Positions 1-6,341 of a stretch of 6,999 nt of DNA are shown here, piece after piece. Origin of the DNA: Candidatus Limivicinus faecipullorum (GTDB lineage: Bacteria; Bacillota; Clostridia; Oscillospirales; Oscillospiraceae); assembly GCA_018711755.1 (NCBI GenBank), contig DVHY01000012.1, forward strand, positions 1 through 6,999, in the 5' to 3' direction. Within the stretch, counting starts at the first letter, position 1. The number at the start of each line of letters is the position of its first letter. The notes below the pieces were generated by a model. That model saw only the letters and a program-made list of their open reading frames with translations. It did no database searches and was not told the DNA's origin. Position numbers and translations under genes: made by a program.

Positions 1-1
1 C

Positions 2-1633
2 GAGTACCGCAAGTACATTGAAAAGGACGCCGCCTTGGAGCGCCGTTTCCAGCCGGTGCAGGTGGATGAGCCCACGGTGGAGGACACCATATCCATACTC
101 CGTGGCCTGAAAGAACGCTACGAAGTCTACCACGGCGTGCGCATCCACGACAACGCCCTGGTGGCCGCCGCCACCCTCTCCAACCGTTATATCTCCGACC
201 GTTTCCTCCCGGACAAGGCCATAGACCTGGTGGACGAGGCCTGCGCCCTCATCCGTACCGAGATAGACTCCATGCCCGCAGAGCTGGACGACATGCGCCG
301 GCGTATCATGCAGCTGGAGATCGAGGAAATGGCTCTGAAGAAAGAGGACGACAAGCTGAGCCAGGACCGGCTCTCCAAGCTGAGAGAGGAGCTGGCCAAC
401 ATGAAAGACAGCTTCAACGCCATGAAGTCCCGCTGGGAAGAGGAAAAGAACAGCGTGGACGAGGTGAAGCGTCTGAAATCCGAGATAGAAAAGATGCACT
501 CGGAGATAGAGAACGCCCAGCTGCGCTATGAATATGAGAAAGCGGCCAAGCTGAAATACTCCGACCTGCCCGCTCTGGAGCAGAAGCTCCATGAGGCCGA
601 GCGCCTCTCCGAGGAGCGCAAGGCCAACACCATGGTCCACGACACCGTCACCGAGGAGGAGATCTCCGGCATCGTGTCCAAGTGGACGGGCATCCCCGTG
701 GCAAAGCTCATGGAGGGCGAGCGGGAGAAGATACTCCATCTGGACGACTACCTCCACAAACGGGTCATCGGCCAGGAGGAGGCCGTGCAGAAAGTCACCG
801 AGGCCATACTCCGCTCCCGTGCCGGCATAGCCGACCCCAACCGGCCCATCGGCTCCTTCCTCTTCCTGGGACCCACGGGCGTGGGCAAAACGGAACTGGC
901 CAAGTCCCTGGCGGAATGCCTCTTTGACGACGAGCACAACATCGTGCGTATAGACATGACCGAGTACATGGAGAAATTCTCCGTCTCCCGGCTCATTGGC
1001 GCGCCTCCCGGATACGTGGGCTACGACGAGGGCGGCCAGCTCACCGAGGCCGTGCGCCGCAAGCCCTACAGCGTGGTGCTCTTCGATGAGATAGAGAAGG
1101 CCCACCCGGACGTGTTCAACATCCTGCTGCAGATCCTGGACGACGGGCGTATCACCGACTCCCAGGGCCGCACCGTGGACTTCAAGAACACCATCATCAT
1201 CCTCACCTCCAACCTGGGCAGCCAGTACCTGCTGGAGGGCATAGAGCCCGACGGCAGCATCTCCCAGTCCGCCCAGAAGGCGGTCATGGCGGAGCTGCGC
1301 CGTTCCTTCCGGCCGGAGTTCCTCAACCGTCTGGATGAGACCATCATGTTCCATCCTCTCACCAAGGACGACCTGAAAGGCATCATCGACATCATGGTCA
1401 GTTCCCTGCGCCAGCGCATCAGCGACCGTGGGCTGGAGCTGGTCATCACCGATGGGGCCAAGAGCCTCATCATCCAGCGGGGCTACGACCCTCTGTACGG
1501 CGCCCGGCCCCTGCGCCGCTACCTGCAAAGCAGCGTGGAGACCCTTATCGCCCGGCGCATACTGGGCGGCGACCTGTCCGCCGGCTCCACCCTCACCGTG
1601 GATGTCCAGGACGGGGAGCTGGTCTGCCGGTAA
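2..1633 (+). CDS. clpB: ATP-dependent disaggregase ClpB, 5'-truncated by window edge
   Basis: This is the C-terminal 543 residues of the Hsp100/AAA+ disaggregase ClpB, which threads aggregated proteins through a hexameric ring with DnaK help in the cytosol. The frame is open from base 2 ([17 protein letters not shown]), so the gene starts upstream; full-length family members are about 860 residues. Visible in order: the end of the first nucleotide-binding domain with the ERRF arginine-finger pair (bases 38-49); a long charged coiled-coil middle domain at about residues 88-205, which separates ClpB from ClpA/ClpC; then the second AAA+ domain with Walker A GPTGVGKT (869-892), pore-loop GAPPGYVGY, Walker B VVLFDE (1073-1090), sensor-1 LTSN and arginine finger in FLNRLDE (Arg codon 1328-1330). 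The C-terminal small domain carries [13 protein letters not shown]. No frameshift or missing catalytic residue is seen. Its promoter, and any CtsR or HrcA operator, lie outside the window. A terminator follows 37 nt after the stop. Confidence 0.97.
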   Translation, partial: EYRKYIEKDAALERRFQPVQVDEPTVEDTISILRGLKERYEVYHGVRIHDNALVAAATLSNRYISDRFLPDKAIDLVDEACALIRTEIDSMPAELDDMRRRIMQLEIEEMALKKEDDKLSQDRLSKLREELANMKDSFNAMKSRWEEEKNSVDEVKRLKSEIEKMHSEIENAQLRYEYEKAAKLKYSDLPALEQKLHEAERLSEERKANTMVHDTVTEEEISGIVSKWTGIPVAKLMEGEREKILHLDDYLHKRVIGQEEAVQKVTEAILRSRAGIADPNRPIGSFLFLGPTGVGKTELAKSLAECLFDDEHNIVRIDMTEYMEKFSVSRLIGAPPGYVGYDEGGQLTEAVRRKPYSVVLFDEIEKAHPDVFNILLQILDDGRITDSQGRTVDFKNTIIILTSNLGSQYLLEGIEPDGSISQSAQKAVMAELRRSFRPEFLNRLDETIMFHPLTKDDLKGIIDIMVSSLRQRISDRGLELVITDGAKSLIIQRGYDPLYGARPLRRYLQSSVETLIARRILGGDLSAGSTLTVDVQDGELVCR

Positions 1634-1670
1634 TAATGCGGCGGCCTGAATCCCGGAAAAAGCATACACA

Positions 1671-1703
1671 GGAAAAAGCTGCGGCATAGCCGCAGCTTTT
1701 TCT
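1671..1703 (+). terminator. Intrinsic terminator of clpB
   Basis: A perfect 13-bp inverted repeat (1673-1685 with 1689-1701) has an ATA loop at 1686-1688. It extends by a G-C pair (1672/1702) and a G-U pair. The stem has a GC-rich core (GCTGCGGC) with A5 on its left foot and T5 on its right foot, so the U-run lies inside the stem and termination could work on both strands. It lies 37 nt after the clpB stop and just before the next promoter, which isolates clpB from the following genes. Confidence 0.9.
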
Positions 1704-1704
1704 C

Positions 1705-1732
1705 TTGCCTTTTTTCGCCTTTGGCGTAAAAT
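1705..1732 (+). promoter_or_regulatory. Candidate sigma-A promoter for the acyltransferase/HTH unit
   Basis: TTGCCT (1705-1710, 4 of 6 to TTGACA) and TAAAAT (1727-1732, 5 of 6 to TATAAT) are separated by 16 nt. They sit immediately after the clpB terminator and end 27 nt before the next ATG. A short inverted repeat CGCC-TTT-GGCG (1716-1726) lies in the spacer and could be an operator or chance. The position is convincing, but the call rests on motif matching only. Confidence 0.5.
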
Positions 1733-1748
1733 ATAGGCATATCAACTC

Positions 1749-1753
1749 AGGAG
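1749..1753 (+). promoter_or_regulatory. Shine-Dalgarno site for the acyltransferase gene
   Basis: AGGAG lies 6 nt upstream of the ATG at 1760 and fixes that start. No other in-frame start upstream has a comparable site. Confidence 0.8.
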
Positions 1754-1759
1754 CAAGCT

Positions 1760-2512
1760 ATGGAAAACAGATCCCCCCGCCTCCACGGCATCGACGCCCT
1801 CCGGGGCCTCACGGTGCTGAGCATGGTGGCCTATCATTTCATGTACGATGTGGAAGTGGTCTACGCCCTGGACCCGGACTGGTACCGTATACCCTGGGTC
1901 CACATCTGGCAGCAGAGCATCTGCTGGACCTTTATTCTTATCTCCGGCTTCGTCTGGTGCTGGGGAAGGAAAAAGAATCTCCGCCGGGGCATAGTCATAA
2001 ATCTCTGGGGCCTGGTGATTACGGCTGTAACTCTCATCGCCCTGCCCTCGGAGGCTATATGGTTCGGAGTGCTCAGCTTCATCGGCTGCGCCGTGCTGCT
2101 GCTCATACCCCTCCATCCCCTGCTGAAAAAGCTGAACCCCTGGCTGGGCCTTATTCTCAGCTTTCTGCTCTTCCTGCTCTTTCGCAATGTGAGCAGCGGC
2201 TATCTGGGCCTGGGTGAGCTGTTCACAATAAAGCTGCCGGAGGGGCTGTACACCACCCGGCTGCTGACACCCCTGGGCTTTCCCTACGAGGGCTTCCGCT
2301 CCAGCGACTATTTCCCCATGCTGCCCTGGTTTTTCCTCTATCTCTGCGGTTACTTCCTCCAGGGCATCTTTGCCGCCCACCCGGCCTGGCAGCGGCCTCT
2401 CCGCCCCAGGATTCCCCTCCTCAGCGCCATCGGCCGCAAGGCCCTTTTGATATATATCCTCCACCAGCCCCTGTGCATGCTGGTGTGCATCGTGATATTT
2501 GAATTGCTGTGA
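1760..2512 (+). CDS. Heparan-alpha-glucosaminide N-acetyltransferase-like membrane protein (DUF1624 type)
   Basis: This 250-residue, very hydrophobic protein has about seven predicted membrane segments (roughly residues 14-29, 52-69, 78-95, 98-117, 127-141, 186-205, 226-247). It shows the hallmarks of the bacterial DUF1624/HGSNAT-catalytic family: the N-terminal R-x-x-GIDALRG motif (residues 7-16) followed by His26-Phe27, the GF(P)YxGFxSSDYFPMLPW block (173-190), and C-terminal IGRKALLIYILHQP (224-237). Related human HGSNAT moves an acetyl group from cytosolic acetyl-CoA across the lysosomal membrane to a glucosamine end. By analogy this protein may acylate a cell-envelope sugar, but the substrate is not shown by the sequence. 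Its length fits the short bacterial members (about 220-260 residues). The start is supported by AGGAG 6 nt upstream. It overlaps nothing and is followed 16 nt later by an HTH gene, probably in the same transcript. Confidence 0.85.
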   Translation: MENRSPRLHGIDALRGLTVLSMVAYHFMYDVEVVYALDPDWYRIPWVHIWQQSICWTFILISGFVWCWGRKKNLRRGIVINLWGLVITAVTLIALPSEAIWFGVLSFIGCAVLLLIPLHPLLKKLNPWLGLILSFLLFLLFRNVSSGYLGLGELFTIKLPEGLYTTRLLTPLGFPYEGFRSSDYFPMLPWFFLYLCGYFLQGIFAAHPAWQRPLRPRIPLLSAIGRKALLIYILHQPLCMLVCIVIFELL

Positions 2513-2514
2513 GC

Positions 2515-2520
2515 AGGTGG
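2515..2520 (+). promoter_or_regulatory. Shine-Dalgarno site that sets the HTH gene start
   Basis: AGGTGG begins 3 nt after the stop codon of the acyltransferase gene (TGA 2510-2512) and 8 nt before ATG 2529. It favours that ATG over an in-frame TTG at 2499, which lies within the upstream gene and has no ribosome binding site. The tight spacing suggests translational coupling. Confidence 0.75.
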
Positions 2521-2528
2521 AAATTGCT

Positions 2529-2765
2529 ATGGCAGAGCAAAAGATAAAGCAGGATGAGATACGCATTGGGGAGAACATCCGCCAAGCGCGCCGGGAGAAG
2601 GGAATTGGTCAAACTGAACTTGTACGTCTTTTACAGCTGCGTGGAATACCAATTACCAGAGAGAGTCTTGTGAAGATCGAACGGGGCATCCAGCACATTC
2701 AGGCCAGTCAGCTCCGGGCAATCAAGGAGGAGCTGGGCTGCACTTACGAGCAGCTTTTTAAATAA
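2529..2765 (+). CDS. Small XRE-family helix-turn-helix DNA-binding protein
   Basis: This 78-residue protein is almost entirely one Cro/C1-type HTH domain. The pattern IGENIRQARREKGIGQTELVRLL (helices 1-2), then a slightly long turn QLRGIPITRESLVKIERG (recognition helix and the conserved IERG segment), then QLRAIKEELGCTYEQLF (helices 4-5), matches the HTH_3 family. There is no sensor, protease or toxin domain, so it resembles short repressors and transcriptional switches in clostridial genomes. It is co-directional with the membrane acyltransferase, 16 nt apart, so it may regulate that unit. The convergent sugar operon is another possible target, but no operator can be assigned. Its stop is 9 nt before the A5 tract that opens the hairpin array. 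Confidence 0.9.
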   Translation: MAEQKIKQDEIRIGENIRQARREKGIGQTELVRLLQLRGIPITRESLVKIERGIQHIQASQLRAIKEELGCTYEQLFK

Positions 2766-2774
2766 GTCCACATG

Positions 2775-2807
2775 AAAAATCGCAGCCGCTTTTTTCAGCG
2801 GCTGCGA
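2775..2807 (-). terminator. Intrinsic terminator for the minus-strand sugar operon
   Basis: Read on the minus strand, the 11-bp GC-rich stem (2807-2797 with 2790-2780, loop GAAAAA) is followed directly by T5 (complement of 2779-2775). It lies about 250 nt beyond the phosphorylase stop, so the operon transcript would carry the rest of the hairpin array as a 3' tail. On the plus strand the hairpin has no U-run after it. Confidence 0.7.
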
Positions 2808-2851
2808 CAGCTTGCCGAAGAAGGCCAAGCCTTCTTCGGCAAAAGGGCTTG

Positions 2852-2911
2852 CACTTCGCTCCATGCCTCAGTTGTACGCCAGAGGCGTACAATTCGACAC
2901 TTCGCTCCGTG
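2852..2911 (+). repeat. Imperfect 14-nt direct repeat CACTTCGCTCCRTG
   Basis: Copies lie at 2852-2865 and 2898-2911, 46 nt apart start to start, differing only at the R position. The first lies in the linker between H2 and H3; the second spans part of H4 and its loop. Repetition inside the array supports a composite repeat origin. Confidence 0.7.
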
Positions 2912-3008
2912 AGAAGTGTTTTCTGCGACGTACACGCCGCCGCAGAAAACGATTTAAATTTTTTTTCGCTGCGGCGAAAAAACTCTGCGAGGCTTTTTCG
3001 ACAGTCTC

Positions 3009-3040
3009 TCGCAGCCGCTTTTCAGCGGCTGCGATTTTTT
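3009..3040 (+). terminator. Intrinsic terminator for the plus-strand acyltransferase/HTH unit
   Basis: The 11-bp stem 3009-3019/3024-3034 has a TTTC loop and is followed by T6 (3035-3040), a textbook plus-strand terminator. It sits about 245 nt after the HTH stop and 16 nt before the phosphorylase stop on the other strand, so plus-strand transcripts would also cross the hairpin array. Weaker U-runs inside the array might stop some transcripts earlier. Confidence 0.8.
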
Positions 3041-3055
3041 ATGTTTTAGGAATTC

Positions 3056-5221
3056 TCAGATGCTGTACCAGCGTATCTCATTGGAGTCCAGGTGCAGCTG
3101 GAAGCTGCCGCCGTCGGTATAGACGGTGGTGTCCTGGGGCTCGTAGGTGTTGTTCACCACGCAGTACTTGCCGTTCTTCACGAAGGCGTGGACCTCCACA
3201 TTGTAGTTGGAGGAGAACCACTTGTGCAGCAGTTCCTCGCCGTGGGCGCTCCACAGGATGGCCCGGTAGAGGATGCGGCTGTTTTCAAAGCTGTAGGGCA
3301 GGCCGGAGATGTACACGCTGCGGCCGTCTCCAAAGGCGTTCACGGCCATCTGCACTTCCTTCTCCCGCTGCACCAGTATCTCCGTGCCCTCCAGGGCATA
3401 GATGCTCTTCTTGCCCTCGCCGAAGTCCACCTCTCCCTTGCAGTCGGAGAGGATGAAGTGCTCCGGGTGCTCTTCCCAGTTGTACTTGTCGTAGCCCAGG
3501 GTGAAGCCGGTCTCCTTTTCCACGCCCAGCACATTTGCCAGCTGGAGGTAGCGGCCCTGGTACTGGTGGCCGGAGGGCTCGCCCACGCCGATGAAGCCGC
3601 CGCCCCGGTGGACGAAGGCCTTCACCGCCGAGGACACCGCCGCGTCCTCCCACTCGGCGCCGCCGCTGTGGGCGGTGTCGCCGTCGCCCACGTTGATGAG
3701 CACGTCCACGCTCTCCAGCAGCTTGGGGTCCTTGCGGATATCGTCAAAGGAGATGAACTTCACATCGAAGGGGGCGCCGGAGAGGGCCTCGATGACCCCG
3801 GCGTAGGAGTAGTTCTGCTTCTGGTACAGGGCATGGTGCACCATGTGGCAGCCCCAGGAACGGGCCCTGCCCCAGCTGTTGAGCACTGCCACAGTCTTGA
3901 TGCAGTAAGGAGTGGTGCCCTTGATGTTCTCATAGAGCTCCCTGAACTCATTGCAGACGCTCTCCACATAGTCTATGAACTCCGGGAACTGGACGGCCAG
4001 CTTCAGGTAGCCGCCGTAGCCTATGCGGTCTATGGGCTTGCGGAGAATGGCCCGGCGGGCGGTGACCCAGTTCTCCTTGGCTTCCTTCACCGGGTCCCCG
4101 CCCTCGTGGAAGGTGTCAGGGAAGAAGTAAGGCAGGAAGCGGCCCTCGGTGTACTTCACTCCGGGGATATCGGAGATGAGGCGCAGGGTGGAGCCGTTGC
4201 CCACGGAGCCCACCACGGCGTCCAGGCCTATGGACTTGAACTCCTCCATAAAGGGCTCGGTGCCTATCCAGTGGTCGCCCAGGAACATCATGGCCTCCCG
4301 GCCCAGCTCATGGGTGATGTCCACCATCTCCTTTGCAAGTTTTGCCACCTCCCGGCGCTGGAAAGCCTGGAAGTCCTTGAACTGCTTGCTGGGGATGCGG
4401 TACTGGTTGTTGTAATAGCCCTGGTCCACGATGTACTCGGGCCGGAACTTATAGCCCACTTCCTTCTCAAACTGCTCCAGGATGTAGGGGGAGACGGAGG
4501 CGGAGTAGCCGTACCAGTCCACGTACTTCTCCCGGCGCAGCTCGTCGAACACCAGGGTGAACTGGTGGAAGAAAGTGGTGTAGCGGATGACGTTCACATA
4601 GGGATGCTCGGCAATAAAGCGGCGCAGCCGCTCCATGGTGTATTTGTGAGTCTTGGGCTGGCGCACGTCAAAGGTTATCTGCCGCTCAAAGTTCTGCCAG
4701 TTGTTGGTAACGGCATTGTACATGTGCACCGGGTCCCAGATGAGATAGGCTAGGAAAGCCACGGTATAGTCGTGGAAAGGCTTGGGCCTGGCTATCACCA
4801 GGCAGCCGTCGCTCTCATCGTAGCTCCAGCAGTCCGGGGGAACTATGCTGCCCTCGGTCCTGTCCATGACCTCCCACCAGCGCTTGATATCGTCTCTGGT
4901 GTTCACCTTCATCAGGTCGGGGCTGACGCCCTTCATCAGTGCTATCCTCAGCTCCCCTTCCGCAGCCGTGTTGAAGCCAGTCATTACATAGCACTGCTGC
5001 ACCTCGTCAGGATTGGCCTTTGCCCAGGCATTGTCCTTGCGGGTAGTGTAGTAGGTGGAATATATTTTGGCGTCCTGCTCCTGCAATTCCTTGGGGAAGT
5101 CGGTGCCGTCGCAGTCACGGATGGCGTCGGCCCCCCAGCGTTTCATTATCTCCAGAGTTTCCGGCACAACGTCCAGATCTGTGGGAATTGTCACGCGGCC
5201 CAAGCTTTTTCTTTCGCTCAT
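3056..5221 (-). CDS. 1,3-beta-galactosyl-N-acetylhexosamine phosphorylase (GH112)
   Basis: This 721-residue cytosolic enzyme belongs to glycoside hydrolase family 112. The family cleaves beta-galactosyl disaccharides (lacto-N-biose, galacto-N-biose, or galactosyl-rhamnose in one subgroup) with phosphate, releasing alpha-galactose 1-phosphate. The N-terminus GRVTIPTDLDVVPETLEI is diagnostic. The catalytic TIM-barrel domain covers about residues 5-435, with FLGDHWIGTEPF at 313-324; Asp316 aligns with the general acid Asp313 described for the Bifidobacterium longum enzyme. A Rossmann-like middle domain follows (about 440-655, starting TVAVLNSWGRARSWG, with GGGFIGVGEPSG), then a small C-terminal beta domain (to 721). 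Length agrees with the family (about 710-750). The start is set by AAGGAG 7 nt upstream. It lies last in an operon with sugar permeases, which supports intracellular phosphorolysis of an imported disaccharide. I cannot tell the lacto-N-biose, galacto-N-biose and galactosyl-rhamnose subgroups apart by eye. Confidence 0.95.
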   Translation of the reverse strand: MSERKSLGRVTIPTDLDVVPETLEIMKRWGADAIRDCDGTDFPKELQEQDAKIYSTYYTTRKDNAWAKANPDEVQQCYVMTGFNTAAEGELRIALMKGVSPDLMKVNTRDDIKRWWEVMDRTEGSIVPPDCWSYDESDGCLVIARPKPFHDYTVAFLAYLIWDPVHMYNAVTNNWQNFERQITFDVRQPKTHKYTMERLRRFIAEHPYVNVIRYTTFFHQFTLVFDELRREKYVDWYGYSASVSPYILEQFEKEVGYKFRPEYIVDQGYYNNQYRIPSKQFKDFQAFQRREVAKLAKEMVDITHELGREAMMFLGDHWIGTEPFMEEFKSIGLDAVVGSVGNGSTLRLISDIPGVKYTEGRFLPYFFPDTFHEGGDPVKEAKENWVTARRAILRKPIDRIGYGGYLKLAVQFPEFIDYVESVCNEFRELYENIKGTTPYCIKTVAVLNSWGRARSWGCHMVHHALYQKQNYSYAGVIEALSGAPFDVKFISFDDIRKDPKLLESVDVLINVGDGDTAHSGGAEWEDAAVSSAVKAFVHRGGGFIGVGEPSGHQYQGRYLQLANVLGVEKETGFTLGYDKYNWEEHPEHFILSDCKGEVDFGEGKKSIYALEGTEILVQREKEVQMAVNAFGDGRSVYISGLPYSFENSRILYRAILWSAHGEELLHKWFSSNYNVEVHAFVKNGKYCVVNNTYEPQDTTVYTDGGSFQLHLDSNEIRWYSI

Positions 5222-5228
5222 ATGCTTA

Positions 5229-5234
5229 CTCCTT
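5229..5234 (-). promoter_or_regulatory. Shine-Dalgarno site of the GH112 gene
   Basis: AAGGAG on the minus strand lies 7 nt before the ATG (5221-5219), inside the 20-nt gap after the small membrane protein gene. No promoter or terminator fits in that gap, so the gene depends on upstream transcription. Confidence 0.8.
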
Positions 5235-5241
5235 GTTTGAC

Positions 5242-5433
5242 TTAGTCCTCAAATGGGGCGTTATAGATGAATATTGCCGCCAGCAGCACTACTACTCCGC
5301 CCACCATTATACCCAGGCCCTTAAGTTCCCCGGTCATTTTCCAACCGGCTATCACCAGAGCAAGGCCCAGTATGAAGAGTAAAGCTATCAAAGTCAAGCG
5401 TAAAGCCACATGTTCTTTCCAGAATTTCTGCAT
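5242..5433 (-). CDS. Small two-helix membrane protein, DUF6903-like
   Basis: The product is 63 residues: a basic/aromatic N-terminus (MQKFWKEHVALR), a first hydrophobic helix at about 10-31 ending in LGLALVIAGWK, a short polar turn with GELKGLGIM, a second helix at about 39-57, and the tail YNAPFED. The spacing of LVI-x-G, GLGIM-x-x-G and the terminal YN resembles the small DUF6903 proteins found beside sugar ABC transporters in clostridia; this assignment is from memory of the pattern. Function is unknown. Its place between the permease and phosphorylase genes suggests a role with the transporter, such as stabilising the permease dimer. It starts 9 nt after the permease stop, and its ribosome binding site overlaps that stop, so translation is probably coupled. 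Confidence 0.8.
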   Translation of the reverse strand: MQKFWKEHVALRLTLIALLFILGLALVIAGWKMTGELKGLGIMVGGVVVLLAAIFIYNAPFED

Positions 5434-5438
5434 TTTTT

Positions 5439-5444
5439 CACCTT
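5439..5444 (-). promoter_or_regulatory. Shine-Dalgarno site overlapping the permease stop codon
   Basis: AAGGTG on the minus strand shares two bases with the TAA stop (5445-5443) of the upstream permease and lies 5 nt before the ATG of the 63-residue protein. It supports this small gene as real and coupled. Confidence 0.75.
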
Positions 5445-6324
5445 AGCCTTTCAGTCCGCCCACGGTCATGCCCTGGGTCAGCTTCTTCTGTACGCAGATG
5501 TACAGTATCAGTGTGGGCAGCATCACCATCACCAGGCCTGCGTACATCATGCCGTACTGGGCGGCGGACTGCTGGGCCTGCATCAGGTTCAGAAGTCCCA
5601 CCGGCAGGGTACGGGAGGCCTGAGCGGAGCTCATGAGGGTCATGGATATGATGTACTCATTCCAGAAGGAGAGGAAGTTGAAGAGGATGATGGTGATGAC
5701 GGAGGGCTTTGCCATGGGGAAAATGATGCTGGTCATGGCCTTGCCGTAGCCTGCGCCGTCTATGTAGGCGGCCTCCTCAAAGTCGTGGGGCAGGGTGGCA
5801 AAGTAGCCGCTGAGCAGGTAGATGGTGAAAGGCAGGGCCGTCGCGGCGTAGACCACAGCCAGGATAAAGAGGTTGTTGAGCAAAAAGCCGTCCCCTATCA
5901 CTTTCTTCAGCCAGGTGTCTCCGTCCCGGAGCATGAGGAAAATGGGCACCACGATGTAGTTGACGTTTATGAAAAGCCCAGCCATGAAAGCTACGTTCAA
6001 GAATTTGCTGCCCTTGAACTTGAAGCGGGAGAGGCAATAGGCGGCGGGCAGGGCAACCACCAGGAGTATGGCCAGGGCCATGGCTGTCACTAAAACGGAG
6101 TTCACCATGTACTCGCCCATTTTGGCGGCGTTCCAGGCCTCTACAAAATTCTGCCAATGCACGCCCTTTGGCATAGCCCATGGATTGCCGTAAAACTCGC
6201 TGTTTTCCTTTATAGAGGCTAGGAAGACCCATGCCACCGGCACGATAATGCACACAGCCAGCATTATCAGTACAAAATAGATGAATACCTTATACAGGCG
6301 CTCTGCGGATTGATTCTTTCCCAT
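5443..6324 (-). CDS. Carbohydrate ABC transporter permease, MalG/LacG type
   Basis: This 293-residue inner-membrane permease has about six membrane segments (first at residues 11-36, last at about 258-278). It carries the MalG-family signatures: a periplasmic-side region with NFVEAW, the cytoplasmic EAA loop EEAAYIDGAGYGKAMTSIIF with following P at 183-203, which docks the ATPase, then FLSFWNEY (217-224) and the C-terminal GMTVGGLKG. With the MalF-type partner it forms the translocation channel of a CUT1 importer. The partner ends 15 nt upstream. Neither an ATPase nor a solute-binding protein is in the window; in clostridial CUT1 operons the ATPase is often a shared MsmK-like protein encoded elsewhere. 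The linked GH112 gene suggests a beta-galactosyl disaccharide as substrate. The start is supported by GAGGAGGT 9 nt upstream. Confidence 0.95.
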   Translation of the reverse strand: MGKNQSAERLYKVFIYFVLIMLAVCIIVPVAWVFLASIKENSEFYGNPWAMPKGVHWQNFVEAWNAAKMGEYMVNSVLVTAMALAILLVVALPAAYCLSRFKFKGSKFLNVAFMAGLFINVNYIVVPIFLMLRDGDTWLKKVIGDGFLLNNLFILAVVYAATALPFTIYLLSGYFATLPHDFEEAAYIDGAGYGKAMTSIIFPMAKPSVITIILFNFLSFWNEYIISMTLMSSAQASRTLPVGLLNLMQAQQSAAQYGMMYAGLVMVMLPTLILYICVQKKLTQGMTVGGLKG

Positions 6325-6333
6325 ATCTCAGGC

Positions 6334-6341
6334 ACCTCCTC
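6334..6341 (-). promoter_or_regulatory. Strong Shine-Dalgarno site of the MalG-type permease
   Basis: GAGGAGGT on the minus strand, nearly the full anti-SD complement, overlaps the stop codon of the MalF-type permease (TGA 6342-6340) and lies 9 nt before ATG 6324. It indicates coupled, efficient translation of the second permease. Confidence 0.8.

Larger units (their letters stand above)
2775..3040. repeat. Array of seven consecutive perfect hairpins in a convergent intergenic region
   Basis: The 290-nt gap 2766-3055 has no credible gene but is nearly filled by inverted repeats. H1 is 2780-2790/2797-2807 (11 bp). H2 is 2812-2825/2829-2842 (14 bp, CAA loop). H3 is 2872-2880/2884-2892 (9 bp, AGA loop, extendable by G-U and A-T). 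H4 is 2897-2903/2913-2919 (7 bp). H5 is 2918-2927/2941-2950 (10 bp, sharing two bases with H4). H6 is 2961-2969/2974-2982 (9 bp, TGCG loop). H7 is 3009-3019/3024-3034 (11 bp). H1 and H7 have the same stem TCGCAGCCGCT/AGCGGCTGCGA and differ only in loop length. The outer edges 2775-2790 and 3024-3039 form a 16-bp terminal inverted repeat, A5 on the left and T5 on the right. This symmetry suggests an interspersed palindromic element or a folded RNA domain; I do not recognise a named family. Confidence 0.8.

Noticed and set aside
2499..2528. A longer N-terminus for the HTH protein, starting at TTG 2499
   Set aside because: It would overlap the upstream gene by 14 nt and lacks a ribosome binding site; ATG 2529 has AGGTGG 8 nt upstream.
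1742..2578. A 278-codon minus-strand frame opposite the acyltransferase gene
   Set aside because: The plus strand has the family motifs, membrane helices and a proper ribosome binding site. The minus frame is Q/E/G-rich with no domain.
2852..2911. Short direct repeats as a CRISPR-like array
   Set aside because: There are only two 14-nt copies. There is no regular spacer series and no cas gene, and the region is palindromic throughout.
2849..3049. A 66-codon frame inside the hairpin array
   Set aside because: It has a TTG start with no ribosome binding site, and the composition is dictated by inverted repeats. The array explains the sequence better than a protein does.
2812..3456. An open frame on the plus strand through the hairpin array into the GH112 gene
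   Set aside because: It begins at a TTG inside a hairpin stem without a Shine-Dalgarno site, is arginine- and serine-rich because it reads palindromes, crosses the plus-strand terminator and runs antisense to the phosphorylase.
3092..4753. A 553-codon open frame on the plus strand opposite the GH112 gene
   Set aside because: It is an antisense shadow. The opposite strand encodes a well-conserved enzyme with catalytic motifs, while this frame gives a low-complexity V/L/H/G-rich product with no recognisable domain and no ribosome binding site.
5410..6093. A plus-strand open frame opposite the MalG-type permease
   Set aside because: It is a histidine- and glycine-rich shadow of the permease with no initiation signal.
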